64,000 nucleotides of DNA, from assembly GCF_900142475.1 (NCBI RefSeq), contig NZ_FRAY01000005.1, positions 124,001 through 188,000 of the forward strand, written 5' to 3'. Under the pieces are notes generated by a model, which ran no database searches, was not told the origin of the DNA, and saw only the letters and a program-made list of their open reading frames with translations. A program made the translations under genes and the position numbers. Source of the DNA: Fibrobacter sp. UWH4. Lineage in GTDB: Bacteria; Fibrobacterota; Fibrobacteria; Fibrobacterales; Fibrobacteraceae. This document shows, piece after piece, positions 52,557 through 61,368 of this stretch (its first letter is position 1; each line of letters starts with the position of its first letter).

Positions 52557-52988
52557 CTACTCGTCTTTTTTCTGGTCTTCAATCATCTTTAGGGCTTCTT
52601 CGGGGAAGATGGCGAAGTATTCCTTCTTCTTGTCTTCGAAGAGCTGCAACAGGCGCTCCTGCTCGAACTGCTCGCGGTCGATGTTCTGCATAAAGAATTC
52701 GTCGCGGGCGAAGTCGCGGGTGGTCATCATCTTCTTGATATCCTCGGAGAGGTCCACCTCGTCCCAGAGGATGTAGTAGGAGCCGATGATGCCGTCGGCG
52801 AAGATGTCCACGTTCAAGGTGACGGCGTTGTTCTTGGTCGAATCGACCAGTTCCACCTTGGTGTCGCGTTTTTCGGGGCGGAACACTTCTGCGTCGTTGA
52901 TGGGTTTGTCCAGGTCCTGGGCCCAGCAGAAAGCCGCTGCGCCAAGCAAGAACATCGCCTTATGTTTGAACGGGAATGACATACCCAT
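52557..52988 (-). CDS. Secreted hypothetical protein upstream of birA
   Basis: 143 residues from ATG 52988 (a second ATG, 52982, is equally possible). A short signal peptide ('AMFLLGAAAFCWAQ') precedes an acidic soluble domain ('VTLNVDIFADGIIGSYYILWD', 'EVDLSEDIKKMM') and a charged helical end ('EQFEQERLLQLFEDKKKEYF'). Unrecognised family. It forms a two-gene unit with birA. The longer frame to 53345 overlaps the MATE gene and a terminator and is rejected. Confidence 0.75.
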   Translation of the reverse strand: MGMSFPFKHKAMFLLGAAAFCWAQDLDKPINDAEVFRPEKRDTKVELVDSTKNNAVTLNVDIFADGIIGSYYILWDEVDLSEDIKKMMTTRDFARDEFFMQNIDREQFEQERLLQLFEDKKKEYFAIFPEEALKMIEDQKKDE

Positions 52989-52998
52989 AATATACAAT

Positions 52999-53028
52999 GA
53001 AAAAGCCCCAAATAAAAGGGGCTTGCAA
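52999..53028 (-). terminator. Terminator of the MATE gene
   Basis: Minus strand: AAGCCCCTTTTATTTGGGGCTTTTTC. Confidence 0.88.
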
Positions 53029-53077
53029 AAAAGCGTGACGGAAAGAGACTTAAAAGTCAAATTTGCGGTGTTTGCGC

Positions 53078-54409
53078 TTAGACGACCCCGTATTCTTTCC
53101 ACTTGCCGCCGCGCCAACGGATGTAGTTGACGATGGAACGGTAGAATTCGTCGGCGGCCATGCCGAGCCAGATGCCTACAAGTCCAAGGTGCAGGCCGAA
53201 AGCGAGCAGGAGGGCGGTGCCGAGGCCACAGGTCCACATCATGGCGGAACCCACGATGGCGGGAAACTTGGAGTCGCCCGAGGCGCGGAGCGCCGAGGTG
53301 ATGACCATGTTCGCGGCCTTGAACGGTTGCAGGATGACGTCGCACCAGAGGCAGTACCTGCCGAGGCGAATGATTTCGGGATCGCTTGTGTAGAATGAAA
53401 GGAGTTGTTCTCCGAGGAGCGCCACGATGATGGCGACGATAAGTCCGCTTGCGCTGCCCGCAATGAGGCTCTGGTGAAGCCTGCGGTTCGCCTTGTCGAA
53501 GTCGTGCGCGCCTACAAGGTGGGCGACCAGGATCTGGTTCCCGCAGCTGAGGCCGACACTCAGGATAACGGCGAGCATGGCGAAATTTGCACTGAAAATG
53601 CGAGCCGTCATGGCGACGATTCCCAGATGCACCACGATGGCGGTAAGTACTACCTGGAATATCTGGAAGCTCACCGGTTCGACCGCGGCAGGAAAACCGA
53701 TGCGGATCCAGTCGGGCAGAATCACGCGCGAGCGCTTGAAGTCAGTGCTGCGGATTTTATGGTGAACCTTGAATCGTAGGATAAAGTATAGGATTGTCGA
53801 GGAGATAAGCCACGAAAGCATCGTGGCGAGTGCCACGCCCTTGACGCCCATCTGCGGAAAACCGAGGTAGCCATTCAAGAAGACCACGTTCATCGCGGCG
53901 TTCGAAATGATGGTGACGATGTTGCCGAGCAGGTTCCAGGTGGTAAGCCCGTGGGTGGCGATGAGAGCCGTGAGTGTCGATTGCAGGGCGCGGAAGGCGA
54001 AACCGATGGCGACGATGTGCAGAAAGTCGCGGGCGTGGTGGGCGGCTTCGCCGGTAAGTCCCATCCAGGCGACGATTTGATTGGCAAGCGGGATGACGAT
54101 CAGTGTAATGGCAATGCCGAGTAGAAGGCTTCCGAGCAGCACCATGGTCTGGGTGGTGCCCGCTTGCCTGGGGCGTTCGGCGCCGATAAACTGCGAGGCG
54201 ATGCTCGCCCCTGCCTGGGCGAAAGCCTGGATGGCCATGAAGAGGGCGCCCAGGACGGGCATGAGTGCCCCCACGCCCGCCGCCGCTGTTTCTGACGTCC
54301 GCGACAGAAACCAGCTGTCCATCATCGGCTGGCACGTGGCGATACCGAAGGTAATAAAGAGCGGCCACGAAAGGCTCAATAAGGAACGGTCCTTGACTTG
54401 CACCTGCAT
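53078..54409 (-). CDS. MATE-family efflux transporter
   Basis: 443 residues, twelve membrane segments in two homologous halves; a cation-coupled drug or metabolite exporter. Family features: 'SLSWPLFITFGIATCQPMMDSWFLS' at the start (split pattern 'P...D..F'), 'QAGASIASQFIGAERPRQAG', 'GYLGFPQMGVKGVALATMLS' and 'GLSCGNQILVAHLVGAHDFDKA'. Substrate not predictable. Its promoter side faces the 92-bp tandem array. Confidence 0.93.
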   Translation of the reverse strand: MQVQVKDRSLLSLSWPLFITFGIATCQPMMDSWFLSRTSETAAAGVGALMPVLGALFMAIQAFAQAGASIASQFIGAERPRQAGTTQTMVLLGSLLLGIAITLIVIPLANQIVAWMGLTGEAAHHARDFLHIVAIGFAFRALQSTLTALIATHGLTTWNLLGNIVTIISNAAMNVVFLNGYLGFPQMGVKGVALATMLSWLISSTILYFILRFKVHHKIRSTDFKRSRVILPDWIRIGFPAAVEPVSFQIFQVVLTAIVVHLGIVAMTARIFSANFAMLAVILSVGLSCGNQILVAHLVGAHDFDKANRRLHQSLIAGSASGLIVAIIVALLGEQLLSFYTSDPEIIRLGRYCLWCDVILQPFKAANMVITSALRASGDSKFPAIVGSAMMWTCGLGTALLLAFGLHLGLVGIWLGMAADEFYRSIVNYIRWRGGKWKEYGVV

Positions 54410-54488
54410 ACGCCGCCAATTTTAGAAATGCCCCCAGCAAAAAGCTAGAGGCGAAAAGAATACTTTTTGTATACAGGTGTGTGCAGTT

Positions 54489-54975
54489 CTTAAATCATCC
54501 CCGACCGTCAGGGGGGGGGCAATGACGCGTAATCCCGTGGATCCCGTTCGTCACGTTGTGACTCCAGGATGACGTATGTGGTTGAGTCATCCTCGACCGT
54601 CGGAGAGGGTCCAATGAAGCATCATCCCGTGGATCCCGTTCGTCACGCGGTGATTCCAGGATGACGTATGTGGTTGAGTCATCCTCAATCGTCGGGGAGG
54701 GGCCAATGAAACTTCATCCCATGGATCCCGTTCGTCACGCGGTGACTCCAGGATGACGTATGTGGTTGAGTCATCCTCAATCGTCGGGGAGGGTCCAAAG
54801 AAACATCATCCCGTGGATCCCGTTCGTCACGTTGTGACTCCAGGATGACGTATGTGGTTGAGTCATCCTCGATTGTCGGGGAGGGTCCAATGAAGCATCA
54901 TCCCGTGGATCCCGTTCGTCACGTTGTGACTCCAGGATGACGTATGTGGCGGAGTCATCCTCGACCAACGGGGAG
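54489..54975. repeat. 92-bp tandem repeat, five copies plus a partial one
   Basis: Units start at 54489, 54581, 54673, 54765, 54857 (period exactly 92) and a partial at 54949. Each unit contains TCATCC near its left end and 'GGATCCCGTTCGTCACG' with 'CTCCAGGATGACGTATGTGG' at the right, so it is bounded by inverted TCATCCT/AGGATGA. The first copy is the most diverged. It fills most of the 635-bp gap between the MATE gene and mltG; no gene is seen. Confidence 0.96.
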
Positions 54976-55035
54976 GCCGGATAGCACTTGGCAACTTGTT
55001 GCCTTAGTGCGCATGGTCCCCGAATGGGGAAGATC
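54976..55035. repeat. Two-hairpin element, copy B
   Basis: Hairpin 1 (54984-55010): GCACT-T-GGCAAC-TT-GTTGCC-TT-AGTGC. Hairpin 2 (55017-55030): TCCCC-GAAT-GGGGA. Same spacing as copy A at 17510. It lies directly after the 92-bp array and ten bases before the 3' end of mltG (minus strand). Confidence 0.85.
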
Positions 55036-55044
55036 CAGTGCCTG

Positions 55045-56052
55045 CTATTCTCCTCTGTTCTTTGCGGCGACGTCCTTGTACCTGTTGTGGTCGGAGAGGT
55101 TGGAGCTAAAGAAATGCGTCATGCTCCCGTCGTCTTTTGCAACAAAGTAAAGTGCCTCGGTTTTGGCGGGGAATAGCGCCGCTTCGATTGCCTTGCGGCC
55201 CGGATTCGAAATGGGCCCCGGCATGAGTCCCTTGAATTTGCGCGTGTTGTAGGGGCTGTTGCTGTTCAACTGGCTCTTGTAAATAGGGCCGGTCAAGTTC
55301 TTGAAAATGAACCGCACCGTGGGGTCGGCCCCGAGCGGCATCCCGATGCGGAGTCGGTTGTGGAACACGCCTGCAATCAGCGGGCGTTCTTCGGGAATTC
55401 CCGTTTCTTCTTCCACGACGCTTGCTAGGGTGAGCACCTTGTGCCAGCTGCCGAGCGTATTCCACATGGAACCGGGCTTCTTCTGCATTTCGTCGCGAAC
55501 CTTCAGGTTGGCGGCCACCATCTGTTTCAAGATGGTTTCTTCGTCGGCGTCAATCGGGAAGGGATAGGTGTCGGGCAGCAGGTAGCCTTCGAGTGAATTC
55601 GCCTCGATTCCGAGCGAACGGGCGAACTTCGGGTCCTGGACGAGCTTGTTCCAGCGGTCCGCATTCAGGTCAGGGTAGGCTTTTTGCAGGTAGGCGGGGA
55701 TTTCCCAGGAGGCGCGCCCTTCGGGGATGGTGACGCGGCGAACGGCGACTTTCCCCGATTCGATAATCGAGAGCACCTGCGGCAGCGTAAGCCCTGCGGG
55801 AATTTCGAACCAGCCGGCCTTGAGGCTCGGGTTCAGTTTCTTTACGGTCAACCGGAAGGCGAGGTCGTCGGTCCACACTCCGTTCTGCTTCAGGACCTGG
55901 AAAACTTTGGCGGGAGAGCTGCCTTTGGGGATTTCCAGGAGCACTGTTTGGGTGTTTTTCGCCTGTTCGCCCATCCTGGACTTGAGGTTAAGGGCCAAAA
56001 AAGTGCCCAAAAGTGCCAAAACGAGGGTCAAAATAAGTAAAATCTTCTTCAT
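55045..56052 (-). CDS. mltG: Endolytic murein transglycosylase MltG
   Basis: Cuts nascent glycan strands and so sets their length. 335 residues: one N-terminal membrane segment (about 4-22, 'ILLILTLVLALLGTFLAL'), a LysM-like region ('VLLEIPKGSSPAKVFQVL'), then the YceG domain with 'LASVVEEETGIPEERPLIAGVFHNRL' (catalytic Glu in EEETG; quoted across two adjacent stretches), 'LGADPTVRF' and 'SPYNTRKFKGLMPGPISNPG'. Family length and motifs are complete. Confidence 0.95.
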   Translation of the reverse strand: MKKILLILTLVLALLGTFLALNLKSRMGEQAKNTQTVLLEIPKGSSPAKVFQVLKQNGVWTDDLAFRLTVKKLNPSLKAGWFEIPAGLTLPQVLSIIESGKVAVRRVTIPEGRASWEIPAYLQKAYPDLNADRWNKLVQDPKFARSLGIEANSLEGYLLPDTYPFPIDADEETILKQMVAANLKVRDEMQKKPGSMWNTLGSWHKVLTLASVVEEETGIPEERPLIAGVFHNRLRIGMPLGADPTVRFIFKNLTGPIYKSQLNSNSPYNTRKFKGLMPGPISNPGRKAIEAALFPAKTEALYFVAKDDGSMTHFFSSNLSDHNRYKDVAAKNRGE

Positions 56053-56150
56053 ATCGCAAAAATTTAAAAGAAATTCTAACGGAAGTCAAAAATAAAAGGT
56101 ATATTCCTACTTGCATTGTCAAGTTTTTTAACCTGTTTCTGAGGAAAGAT

Positions 56151-56588
56151 ATGAAAAAGGTGCTTTTAATTGCTCTTGCCCTGATGGTTAGCTTCTCTTT
56201 CGCAGCCGGCAAGAAAGTCAAATCCAAGCTGGGCGACGTGGACCTGACCAAGGAAAAGGACGGCGGTTCTGTCGTCTGTACGGCAGGCTTCAACGACGAA
56301 CTGACAATCCTTAAGGACGGCGATACCGACGTGCTCGTGAAGGGTCCTTGCGGACAGGGCTGGGTTCAGAAGTCCAAGATTGAATACGTTGCACAGGCCG
56401 CGGGCGACAAGTCCATGAAACTCGACCAGGTGGACGTGGTGGGCTGGCTCGATAACCCGAGCGCCGTGTTCGTGTTGGAAAACGACGATATCGACCTCGA
56501 CGGTGTGAACATCGACCGTGACTTCAAGGAATACCTGCAGCACACGATGGACCGCGAACAGATGGAAATGCACAACAACGAAAACTAG
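56151..56588 (+). CDS. Small secreted SH3-like/hypothetical protein
   Basis: 145 residues. Signal peptide (about 1-19, 'VLLIALALMVSFSFAAG') and a soluble acidic domain ('KLGDVDLTKEKDGGSVV', 'VKGPCGQGWVQKSKIEYV', 'VFVLENDDIDLDGVNIDRDF'). The 'G-W-V' strand pattern hints at a small beta-barrel such as a bacterial SH3 domain, but this is uncertain. AGGAAAGAT lies before the ATG. Divergent from mltG; a terminator follows. Confidence 0.75.
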   Translation: MKKVLLIALALMVSFSFAAGKKVKSKLGDVDLTKEKDGGSVVCTAGFNDELTILKDGDTDVLVKGPCGQGWVQKSKIEYVAQAAGDKSMKLDQVDVVGWLDNPSAVFVLENDDIDLDGVNIDRDFKEYLQHTMDREQMEMHNNEN

Positions 56589-56615
56589 TTCGCTGCGTTA
56601 CATTGCGCTTTCGAA

Positions 56616-56645
56616 ACGCCTGGCTTTCCGCCGGGCTTTTTTCGT
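56616..56645 (+). terminator. Terminator after the small secreted protein
   Basis: GCCTGGC-TTTCC-GCCGGGC followed by TTTTTTC. Confidence 0.8.
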
Positions 56646-56765
56646 TCTCTCCGTCCCGTGTACACTCGTGTACGGTTAAGATTTTTTTTGTGTTTTTTAT
56701 CACGTGGAAAAAGCCCCTCTTTTAACTAAATTTGTTCCCGGAGATTGGTGAAAAAAAGAGGATGT

Positions 56766-59297
56766 ATGAAAATTTCAAACAGCATTAAAGTTTTTGGCCT
56801 GGGCGTTCTCGCTGCGGGTCTTCTTTCCACTTCTTTTGCCGCGAACCGCGTAGGTCCGGTGAGCCAGTACGGTCAGTTGCAGGCTGGAAAAAACATAGAC
56901 GGCAAGGGCCAGATTTATGGAGCCTGCAAGGGTGTTACCGATGGAGCCGAAGTCCAGGTGAAGGGCATGAGCCTCTACTGGAGTTCGGGAGATGCTGCCG
57001 CGACGGATTATTATTCCGAAGCGGCCATCGACAACTTGGTCAGTTCCATGAATATCCAGATTGTCCGCTTTGTCATGGGCATTAGCGAATCCTGGGACAA
57101 TAACCGTGGATACCTGTCTGGCGGCGCAGATCGACAGAAAACTTACCTGAATACCGTGGTGAATGCGGCCGTGAAGAATGATATTTATGTCATTATCGAC
57201 TGGCATTCTCATCAGGCCGAGAACCAGACTTCCAGCGCCGTTGAATTCTTCGAATGGGCTGCAAAGACCTACGGCGGCTACGACAACGTGATTTTTGAAG
57301 TGTATAACGAGCCTATCGGTTCTTGGGGTGAAGGAGCCGCATCTAGTTATTGGCCGACCATCAAGAACTATGCGGAATCCGTAATCGCAGCAATCCGTAA
57401 GCATTCCGATAACCTGGTTGTTGTGGGAACTCCTTACTATGACCAGTATCCTTCGGTTGCTATAACGAATGCGATTAACGACAAGAATGTGGCGTACACG
57501 TTCCACTATTATGCGGCTTCTCATTCCACGGGTAACGAAGGTGCAAACGCTGTAAGGGCCATGAATGGCGGCTTGTCCGTGTTCGTGACGGAATGGGGTA
57601 CCGGTACTGCAGATGGCGCCGGCTCTGTTAATCAGGGAGTCAATGATTCCTGGCAGACCTGGATGAACACCCACAAGCTTTCTTGGGCGAACTGGTCCGC
57701 ATCGCATATTGGCGAAGGCTCGGCTGCGTTTGAAGGTGGAAGCTCTGCAACGAATTTCGTCTATACCTCGTCGGGTAAGCTGGTCAAGGGGTACCTGGCA
57801 GGCAACCCGACCACTTATACGGCTTGCTCCGGCACACCGGTTTCTAGCAGCTCTATCGCCAGTTCCTCCAGTGCGCTTCCTTCCGGTTATACCGATTACA
57901 TCGATGACCTGGAAGATGGCGACAACTATACCTTTACCGGTGGCGAATGGTACGCCTATACTGATGACGGCGACCTGGGTGCTTCCACGATTACAAACGG
58001 CGAAGGAGCTCGCGGCGGCTACAATGTCGTTATCGCAGGTTCCAAGGCAGGAAACTCCACCAAGTATGTGGCGGGTATTACCGGTATCAACCTTTCCCAG
58101 GGCGATAACTTGTATGATCCTTATGTTGCTTTGGGACTTGCCTTGAACGAAACCCAGACGGCCTATGATCTTTCTGCCTGCACGCAGATTTCCTATAGGT
58201 ATAAGGGAGCGGCTCACAACTTCAAGGCGGAAGATACTGACGTTTTGGATTACGCATTCCATCAGATTGAAAAGGCTGCTGCATCCGACTGGACCACGGC
58301 GACTATCTCGTGGGGCGCGCTTATGCAACCTTCTTGGACGGACGACGATGTGACGATTTCCAAGAAACGTATCAACAAGTTCACGTGGGAAGTCAAGGGT
58401 GTTGCAGAAACGACGACCCAGCCGAAGTACAACTACCTCTATGTAGATGACGTGCGTTGCTCTGGCTGGGCCATTCAGCCGGTTCCCTCTCCGGTTTCCA
58501 GCAGCTCGTCTGCAAAGTCCTCTTCGAGTGTAGCCTCTAGCAGTTCCGCGAAATCTTCGTCTAGTGTCGCAAGCAGTTCTTCTGCGAAGTCCAGCTCCAG
58601 TATCGCCTCTAGCAGCTCCGCAAAGAGCTGCAGCTCTGTGGCATCTTCTAGCTCCGCGAAGTCTTCGTCTAGTGTCGCTTCTTCCAGCTCCGTACGTTCT
58701 AGCTCCAGCGCAAAGTCCTCGAGCAGTGCGGCGACGCAGGTGGTTGTCGTCGGTGACCTCGAACAGACGGTGGCTCAGGGCGGTCAGTTTGAAACGGTGA
58801 CCTTCAAGAACGTGCAGACATTCAATCGTAACACCTGGAATCTCCACTTCTTCAACATTAAACAGTCCGGTAGCGAAGTGACTGTTGCGGGCTCGGTTCC
58901 GGATTATATCCAGGCTGGCGACCATACCGAAACGCTGACAATTAACAATACGCAGTTCGAAATCAAGCTGACGGTGACCGCTGCGGCAAGCAGTTCTTCT
59001 GCCTCGGTCGAAAACACGTCTAGCAGCTCGGTTGAAGGATCTTCTTCGAGCGAATCGACGACCGTTGTAAATGTCTTTGAGGTGAATCCGCTCAAGGTGT
59101 CCATGACGGGCCGTATGCTGCAGGTTTCCGGTGCCGAAAGGGCCTCCGTCGATGTGTTCGATATGCAGGGTAGCCCGGTGGCAAGCTTCAAGCAGGTGAC
59201 CGGTTCCGTGAACCTCGAAAATCTCCGTCAAGGCAACTACATCGTGCGCGTTCGCTCCGGTTCTATGAACCTGACGCGTCGCATCGCGATAAAGTAA
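56766..59297 (+). CDS. GH5 endoglucanase with carbohydrate-binding module, Ser-rich linkers and sorting-like C-terminus
   Basis: 843 residues from ATG 56766 (AGAGG just upstream; the TTG at 56745 is rejected). Signal peptide about 1-25. Glycoside hydrolase family 5 domain to about 340 with acid/base Glu182 ('EVYNEPIGSW') and nucleophile Glu276 ('VFVTEWGTG'), plus 'IDWHSHQAENQ'. A Ser linker leads to a CBM11-like module (about 375-570, 'IDDLEDGDNYTFTGGEW'). A second long linker of repeated 'SSSSSAK/SSSSSVA' units contains one Cys ('AKSCSS'). A small beta domain, a third linker and a C-terminal sorting-like domain ('VDVFDMQGSPVASF ... GNYIVRVRSG') follow. It hydrolyses beta-1,4-glucan outside the cell. 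Monocistronic, terminator at 59321. Confidence 0.93.
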   Translation: MKISNSIKVFGLGVLAAGLLSTSFAANRVGPVSQYGQLQAGKNIDGKGQIYGACKGVTDGAEVQVKGMSLYWSSGDAAATDYYSEAAIDNLVSSMNIQIVRFVMGISESWDNNRGYLSGGADRQKTYLNTVVNAAVKNDIYVIIDWHSHQAENQTSSAVEFFEWAAKTYGGYDNVIFEVYNEPIGSWGEGAASSYWPTIKNYAESVIAAIRKHSDNLVVVGTPYYDQYPSVAITNAINDKNVAYTFHYYAASHSTGNEGANAVRAMNGGLSVFVTEWGTGTADGAGSVNQGVNDSWQTWMNTHKLSWANWSASHIGEGSAAFEGGSSATNFVYTSSGKLVKGYLAGNPTTYTACSGTPVSSSSIASSSSALPSGYTDYIDDLEDGDNYTFTGGEWYAYTDDGDLGASTITNGEGARGGYNVVIAGSKAGNSTKYVAGITGINLSQGDNLYDPYVALGLALNETQTAYDLSACTQISYRYKGAAHNFKAEDTDVLDYAFHQIEKAAASDWTTATISWGALMQPSWTDDDVTISKKRINKFTWEVKGVAETTTQPKYNYLYVDDVRCSGWAIQPVPSPVSSSSSAKSSSSVASSSSAKSSSSVASSSSAKSSSSIASSSSAKSCSSVASSSSAKSSSSVASSSSVRSSSSAKSSSSAATQVVVVGDLEQTVAQGGQFETVTFKNVQTFNRNTWNLHFFNIKQSGSEVTVAGSVPDYIQAGDHTETLTINNTQFEIKLTVTAAASSSSASVENTSSSSVEGSSSSESTTVVNVFEVNPLKVSMTGRMLQVSGAERASVDVFDMQGSPVASFKQVTGSVNLENLRQGNYIVRVRSGSMNLTRRIAIK

Positions 59298-59320
59298 AAA
59301 TTGGCATCTGTCAAGAAAAT

Positions 59321-59350
59321 TCTCGGCTGCCCAGCCGGGGATTTTTTGTA
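59321..59350 (+). terminator. Terminator of the GH5 gene
   Basis: CTCGGCTG-CCC-AGCCGGGG (one mismatch) followed by ATTTTTTG. Confidence 0.8.
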
Positions 59351-59448
59351 TGTCGGGGTCCGGTTGATTAATTTCTTGAGCAAACTACGATTATGCGTAA
59401 ATTTATATATCTGCATAAAATAACGGGCGGAATTGCTATATTTGGGCC

Positions 59449-60171
59449 ATGAAGTTTTCAAATGGTGTAAAAGACGGTCTGCCGATAGGCCTCGGCTATT
59501 TCGCCGTCTCGTTCTCGTTCGGGATAGCCGGTTCAAAACTGTTGAGTTGGCCACTGGTCACTTTTATCTCGATGACGAACTTGACCTCGGCAGGGCAGTT
59601 CGCCGGGCTCCAGATTATGTCCGATGCGGCGGGAACCTTTATCGAAATGGCGCTCGCCACGTTCTTTATCAACCTGCGGTATAGCCTGATGGCTATTTCG
59701 CTGTCGCAGAAGGTTGCGCCCTCGTTCGGTGTCGGGAAACGCCTCATGCTGGCGACGGGAATCACCGATGAAATCTACGCCCTTGCCGTAAGCCAGAGCG
59801 AACCTGTGACGGCGCGCTATTTTGCGGGGCTCATGGTGCTGCCGTATATCGGCTGGTCTTCGGGGACGATGTGCGGGGCCATTTGCGGTGAAATTCTTCC
59901 GGCGATTGTGACGAATGCCCTGGGCGTCGCCCTTTACGGAATGTTCGTGGCGATCGTTGTCCCGCAGATGAAGGCGCACCGCCCGACTTTAGTTGCCGTC
60001 CTGATTGCGATCGCCTGCAGTCTTGCTTTCAAGTATGTCCCGGCGTTGAACGGGGTGACGGTCGGCTTTGCGATTATCATTTGCGCACTGGTGGCATCCC
60101 TTATCGGGGCGGCCCTCTTTCCGGTCAAGGATGATTCCGATGATCTTGAACAAACGAAGGGGGATGCATGA
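59449..60171 (+). CDS. azlC: AzlC-family branched-chain amino acid exporter, large subunit
   Basis: 240 residues with about eight membrane segments. Family features: 'GVKDGLPIGLGYFAVSFSFGI', 'TSAGQFAGLQIM', 'NLRYSLMAISLSQK', 'ATGITDEIYALAV'. AzlC with AzlD exports branched-chain amino acids or analogues. It overlaps azlD by four bases (ATGA). The ATG lies within a short AT-rich leader with no strong ribosome-binding site. Confidence 0.92.
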   Translation: MKFSNGVKDGLPIGLGYFAVSFSFGIAGSKLLSWPLVTFISMTNLTSAGQFAGLQIMSDAAGTFIEMALATFFINLRYSLMAISLSQKVAPSFGVGKRLMLATGITDEIYALAVSQSEPVTARYFAGLMVLPYIGWSSGTMCGAICGEILPAIVTNALGVALYGMFVAIVVPQMKAHRPTLVAVLIAIACSLAFKYVPALNGVTVGFAIIICALVASLIGAALFPVKDDSDDLEQTKGDA

Positions 60172-60485
60172 ACCTGAGAGATTACGCTTTGTTCCTGCTG
60201 GTGATGGCGGGTGTGACGTATCTGTTACGTGCGTTTCCGTTTGTTCTCTTGAAGGGTAAAATCAAGAGCCGCTTCTGGCGTTCGTTCCTCGCTTATGTTC
60301 CCTATACGGTGCTTGCCGCGATGACGGTGCCTGCGATATTCTATTCGACCGACAGCAAGTTCTCGGGGGCGTGTGCCCTGCTGACGGCGGTGGTTGCTTC
60401 GCTGTTCGGGCTTGGGCTGGTGGGTGTTGCCGTGGTCGCCTGCCTGACGGTCCTCGGTGTCGACGGCATCTCGATGCTGCTCTAG
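60168..60485 (+). CDS. azlD: AzlD-family small subunit of amino acid exporter
   Basis: 105 residues, three to four membrane segments ('FLLVMAGVTYLLRAFPFVLL', 'LAYVPYTVLAAMTVPAIFY', 'LLTAVVASLFGLGLVGVAVV'). Typical AzlD size and the 'R-x-F-P' motif after the first helix. Translationally coupled to azlC. Confidence 0.9.
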   Translation: MNLRDYALFLLVMAGVTYLLRAFPFVLLKGKIKSRFWRSFLAYVPYTVLAAMTVPAIFYSTDSKFSGACALLTAVVASLFGLGLVGVAVVACLTVLGVDGISMLL

Positions 60486-60511
60486 TCAGCATCATTTTCT
60501 ATCTTTGCCGC

Positions 60512-61336
60512 ATGCTCCCTGAACAGTGGAAAAAAATCCAGGACATCTGCGACAAGCTGTCCAAGGTCACCTATGAGAACCTGACGAAGATTATCCGTCT
60601 GGAATCGACGGGGAGTTCTACGGCGGCGCAAAAGCTCGACGATAGCTTTCAGAACGATGTCGATGCGTGGATGGGTGGCGGCACCTGTTTCAGCATGACT
60701 TGGCACCTGTACCAGGTGTTCCGTGACATGGGGCTAAACCCGCGCCTTGTCATGGGTCACAAGCGCAAGGAGCGCAATATCCACTGCGCCCTCATCTTAC
60801 CTGACGAAACCCCTTTGCCGCTGCAGTTTGGAGTCGAAATAGTCCCTTGTTCAAATTCTGAATTCCGAACCTCGAAATCCGAATTTCTCTTCGATCCCGG
60901 CTACCTGATTTTCGATCCGCTCCCGATTCCCTTGCCGCCTCCGCAGGGGACTGGCGAGGCTTTTTTCCCGTTGGTTCCGAACAGTGTCCGCCTGGTGCGT
61001 CCGGATGCGTCGAGCATGGAACTTTGGACGGGCGGAGCAGGGGGACCGATGAAACTCCGCTTCGAGTACCCCGTCGAAGGCGTATCTGTAGAAGAGTTCA
61101 AGCAGCACTGGAACGAGAGCTTTTATCGCGAAATGATGACGTACCCGGTGCTCAACCGCCTTGACCGTGAAAAGGGCGTGCAGTACTATTACCAGAAGGG
61201 AAACCTGGTCACTCGAGACCGAAACGGTTCCCGTATCGAAAAAATTGAAAAATCGGCCCAGATCGAGACTCTGAGCCGTGTTTTTGACCTCAAACCGGAA
61301 TTAATTGAACGCGCCCTGGTCATTTTGAACAAATAA
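60512..61336 (+). CDS. Arylamine N-acetyltransferase / transglutaminase-like protein
   Basis: 274 residues from ATG 60512; the upstream in-frame extension runs through azlD and is rejected. A Cys-His-Asp triad is readable: Cys59 ('GGGTCFSMTWHLY'), His91 ('NIHCALIL'), Asp128 ('FDPGYLIFDP'), in the order and spacing of arylamine N-acetyltransferases. Those transfer acetyl or acyl groups from CoA. The C-terminal half is longer than usual and unassigned. Between His91 and Asp128 the coding sequence contains four degenerate heptamers, so this stretch ('CSNSEFRTSKSEF') is repeat-derived. Confidence 0.8.
   Translation: MLPEQWKKIQDICDKLSKVTYENLTKIIRLESTGSSTAAQKLDDSFQNDVDAWMGGGTCFSMTWHLYQVFRDMGLNPRLVMGHKRKERNIHCALILPDETPLPLQFGVEIVPCSNSEFRTSKSEFLFDPGYLIFDPLPIPLPPPQGTGEAFFPLVPNSVRLVRPDASSMELWTGGAGGPMKLRFEYPVEGVSVEEFKQHWNESFYREMMTYPVLNRLDREKGVQYYYQKGNLVTRDRNGSRIEKIEKSAQIETLSRVFDLKPELIERALVILNK
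60850..60884. repeat. Heptamer repeat block inside a coding region
   Basis: TTCAAAT, TCTGAAT, TCCGAAC, CTCGAAA, TCCGAAT; the reverse complement of the TTCGGAA-type units at 2295 and 38161. The reading frame stays open through it. Confidence 0.75.
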
Positions 61337-61368
61337 ATTATATATTAGTTCAAAAAAGAGGTGAAAAT

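Noticed and set aside
52989-53345. Long N-terminal extension of the secreted protein upstream of birA
   Set aside because: It would run through the MATE terminator and the MATE gene in antisense; the signal peptide starts at 52988.
54489-54975. CRISPR array
   Set aside because: The whole 92-bp period is conserved, with no unique spacers between short repeats, and there are no cas genes.
56775-59231. 818-codon frame antisense to the GH5 cellulase
   Set aside because: Product is Arg/Gly-rich without recognisable domains; the sense strand encodes a clear GH5 enzyme.
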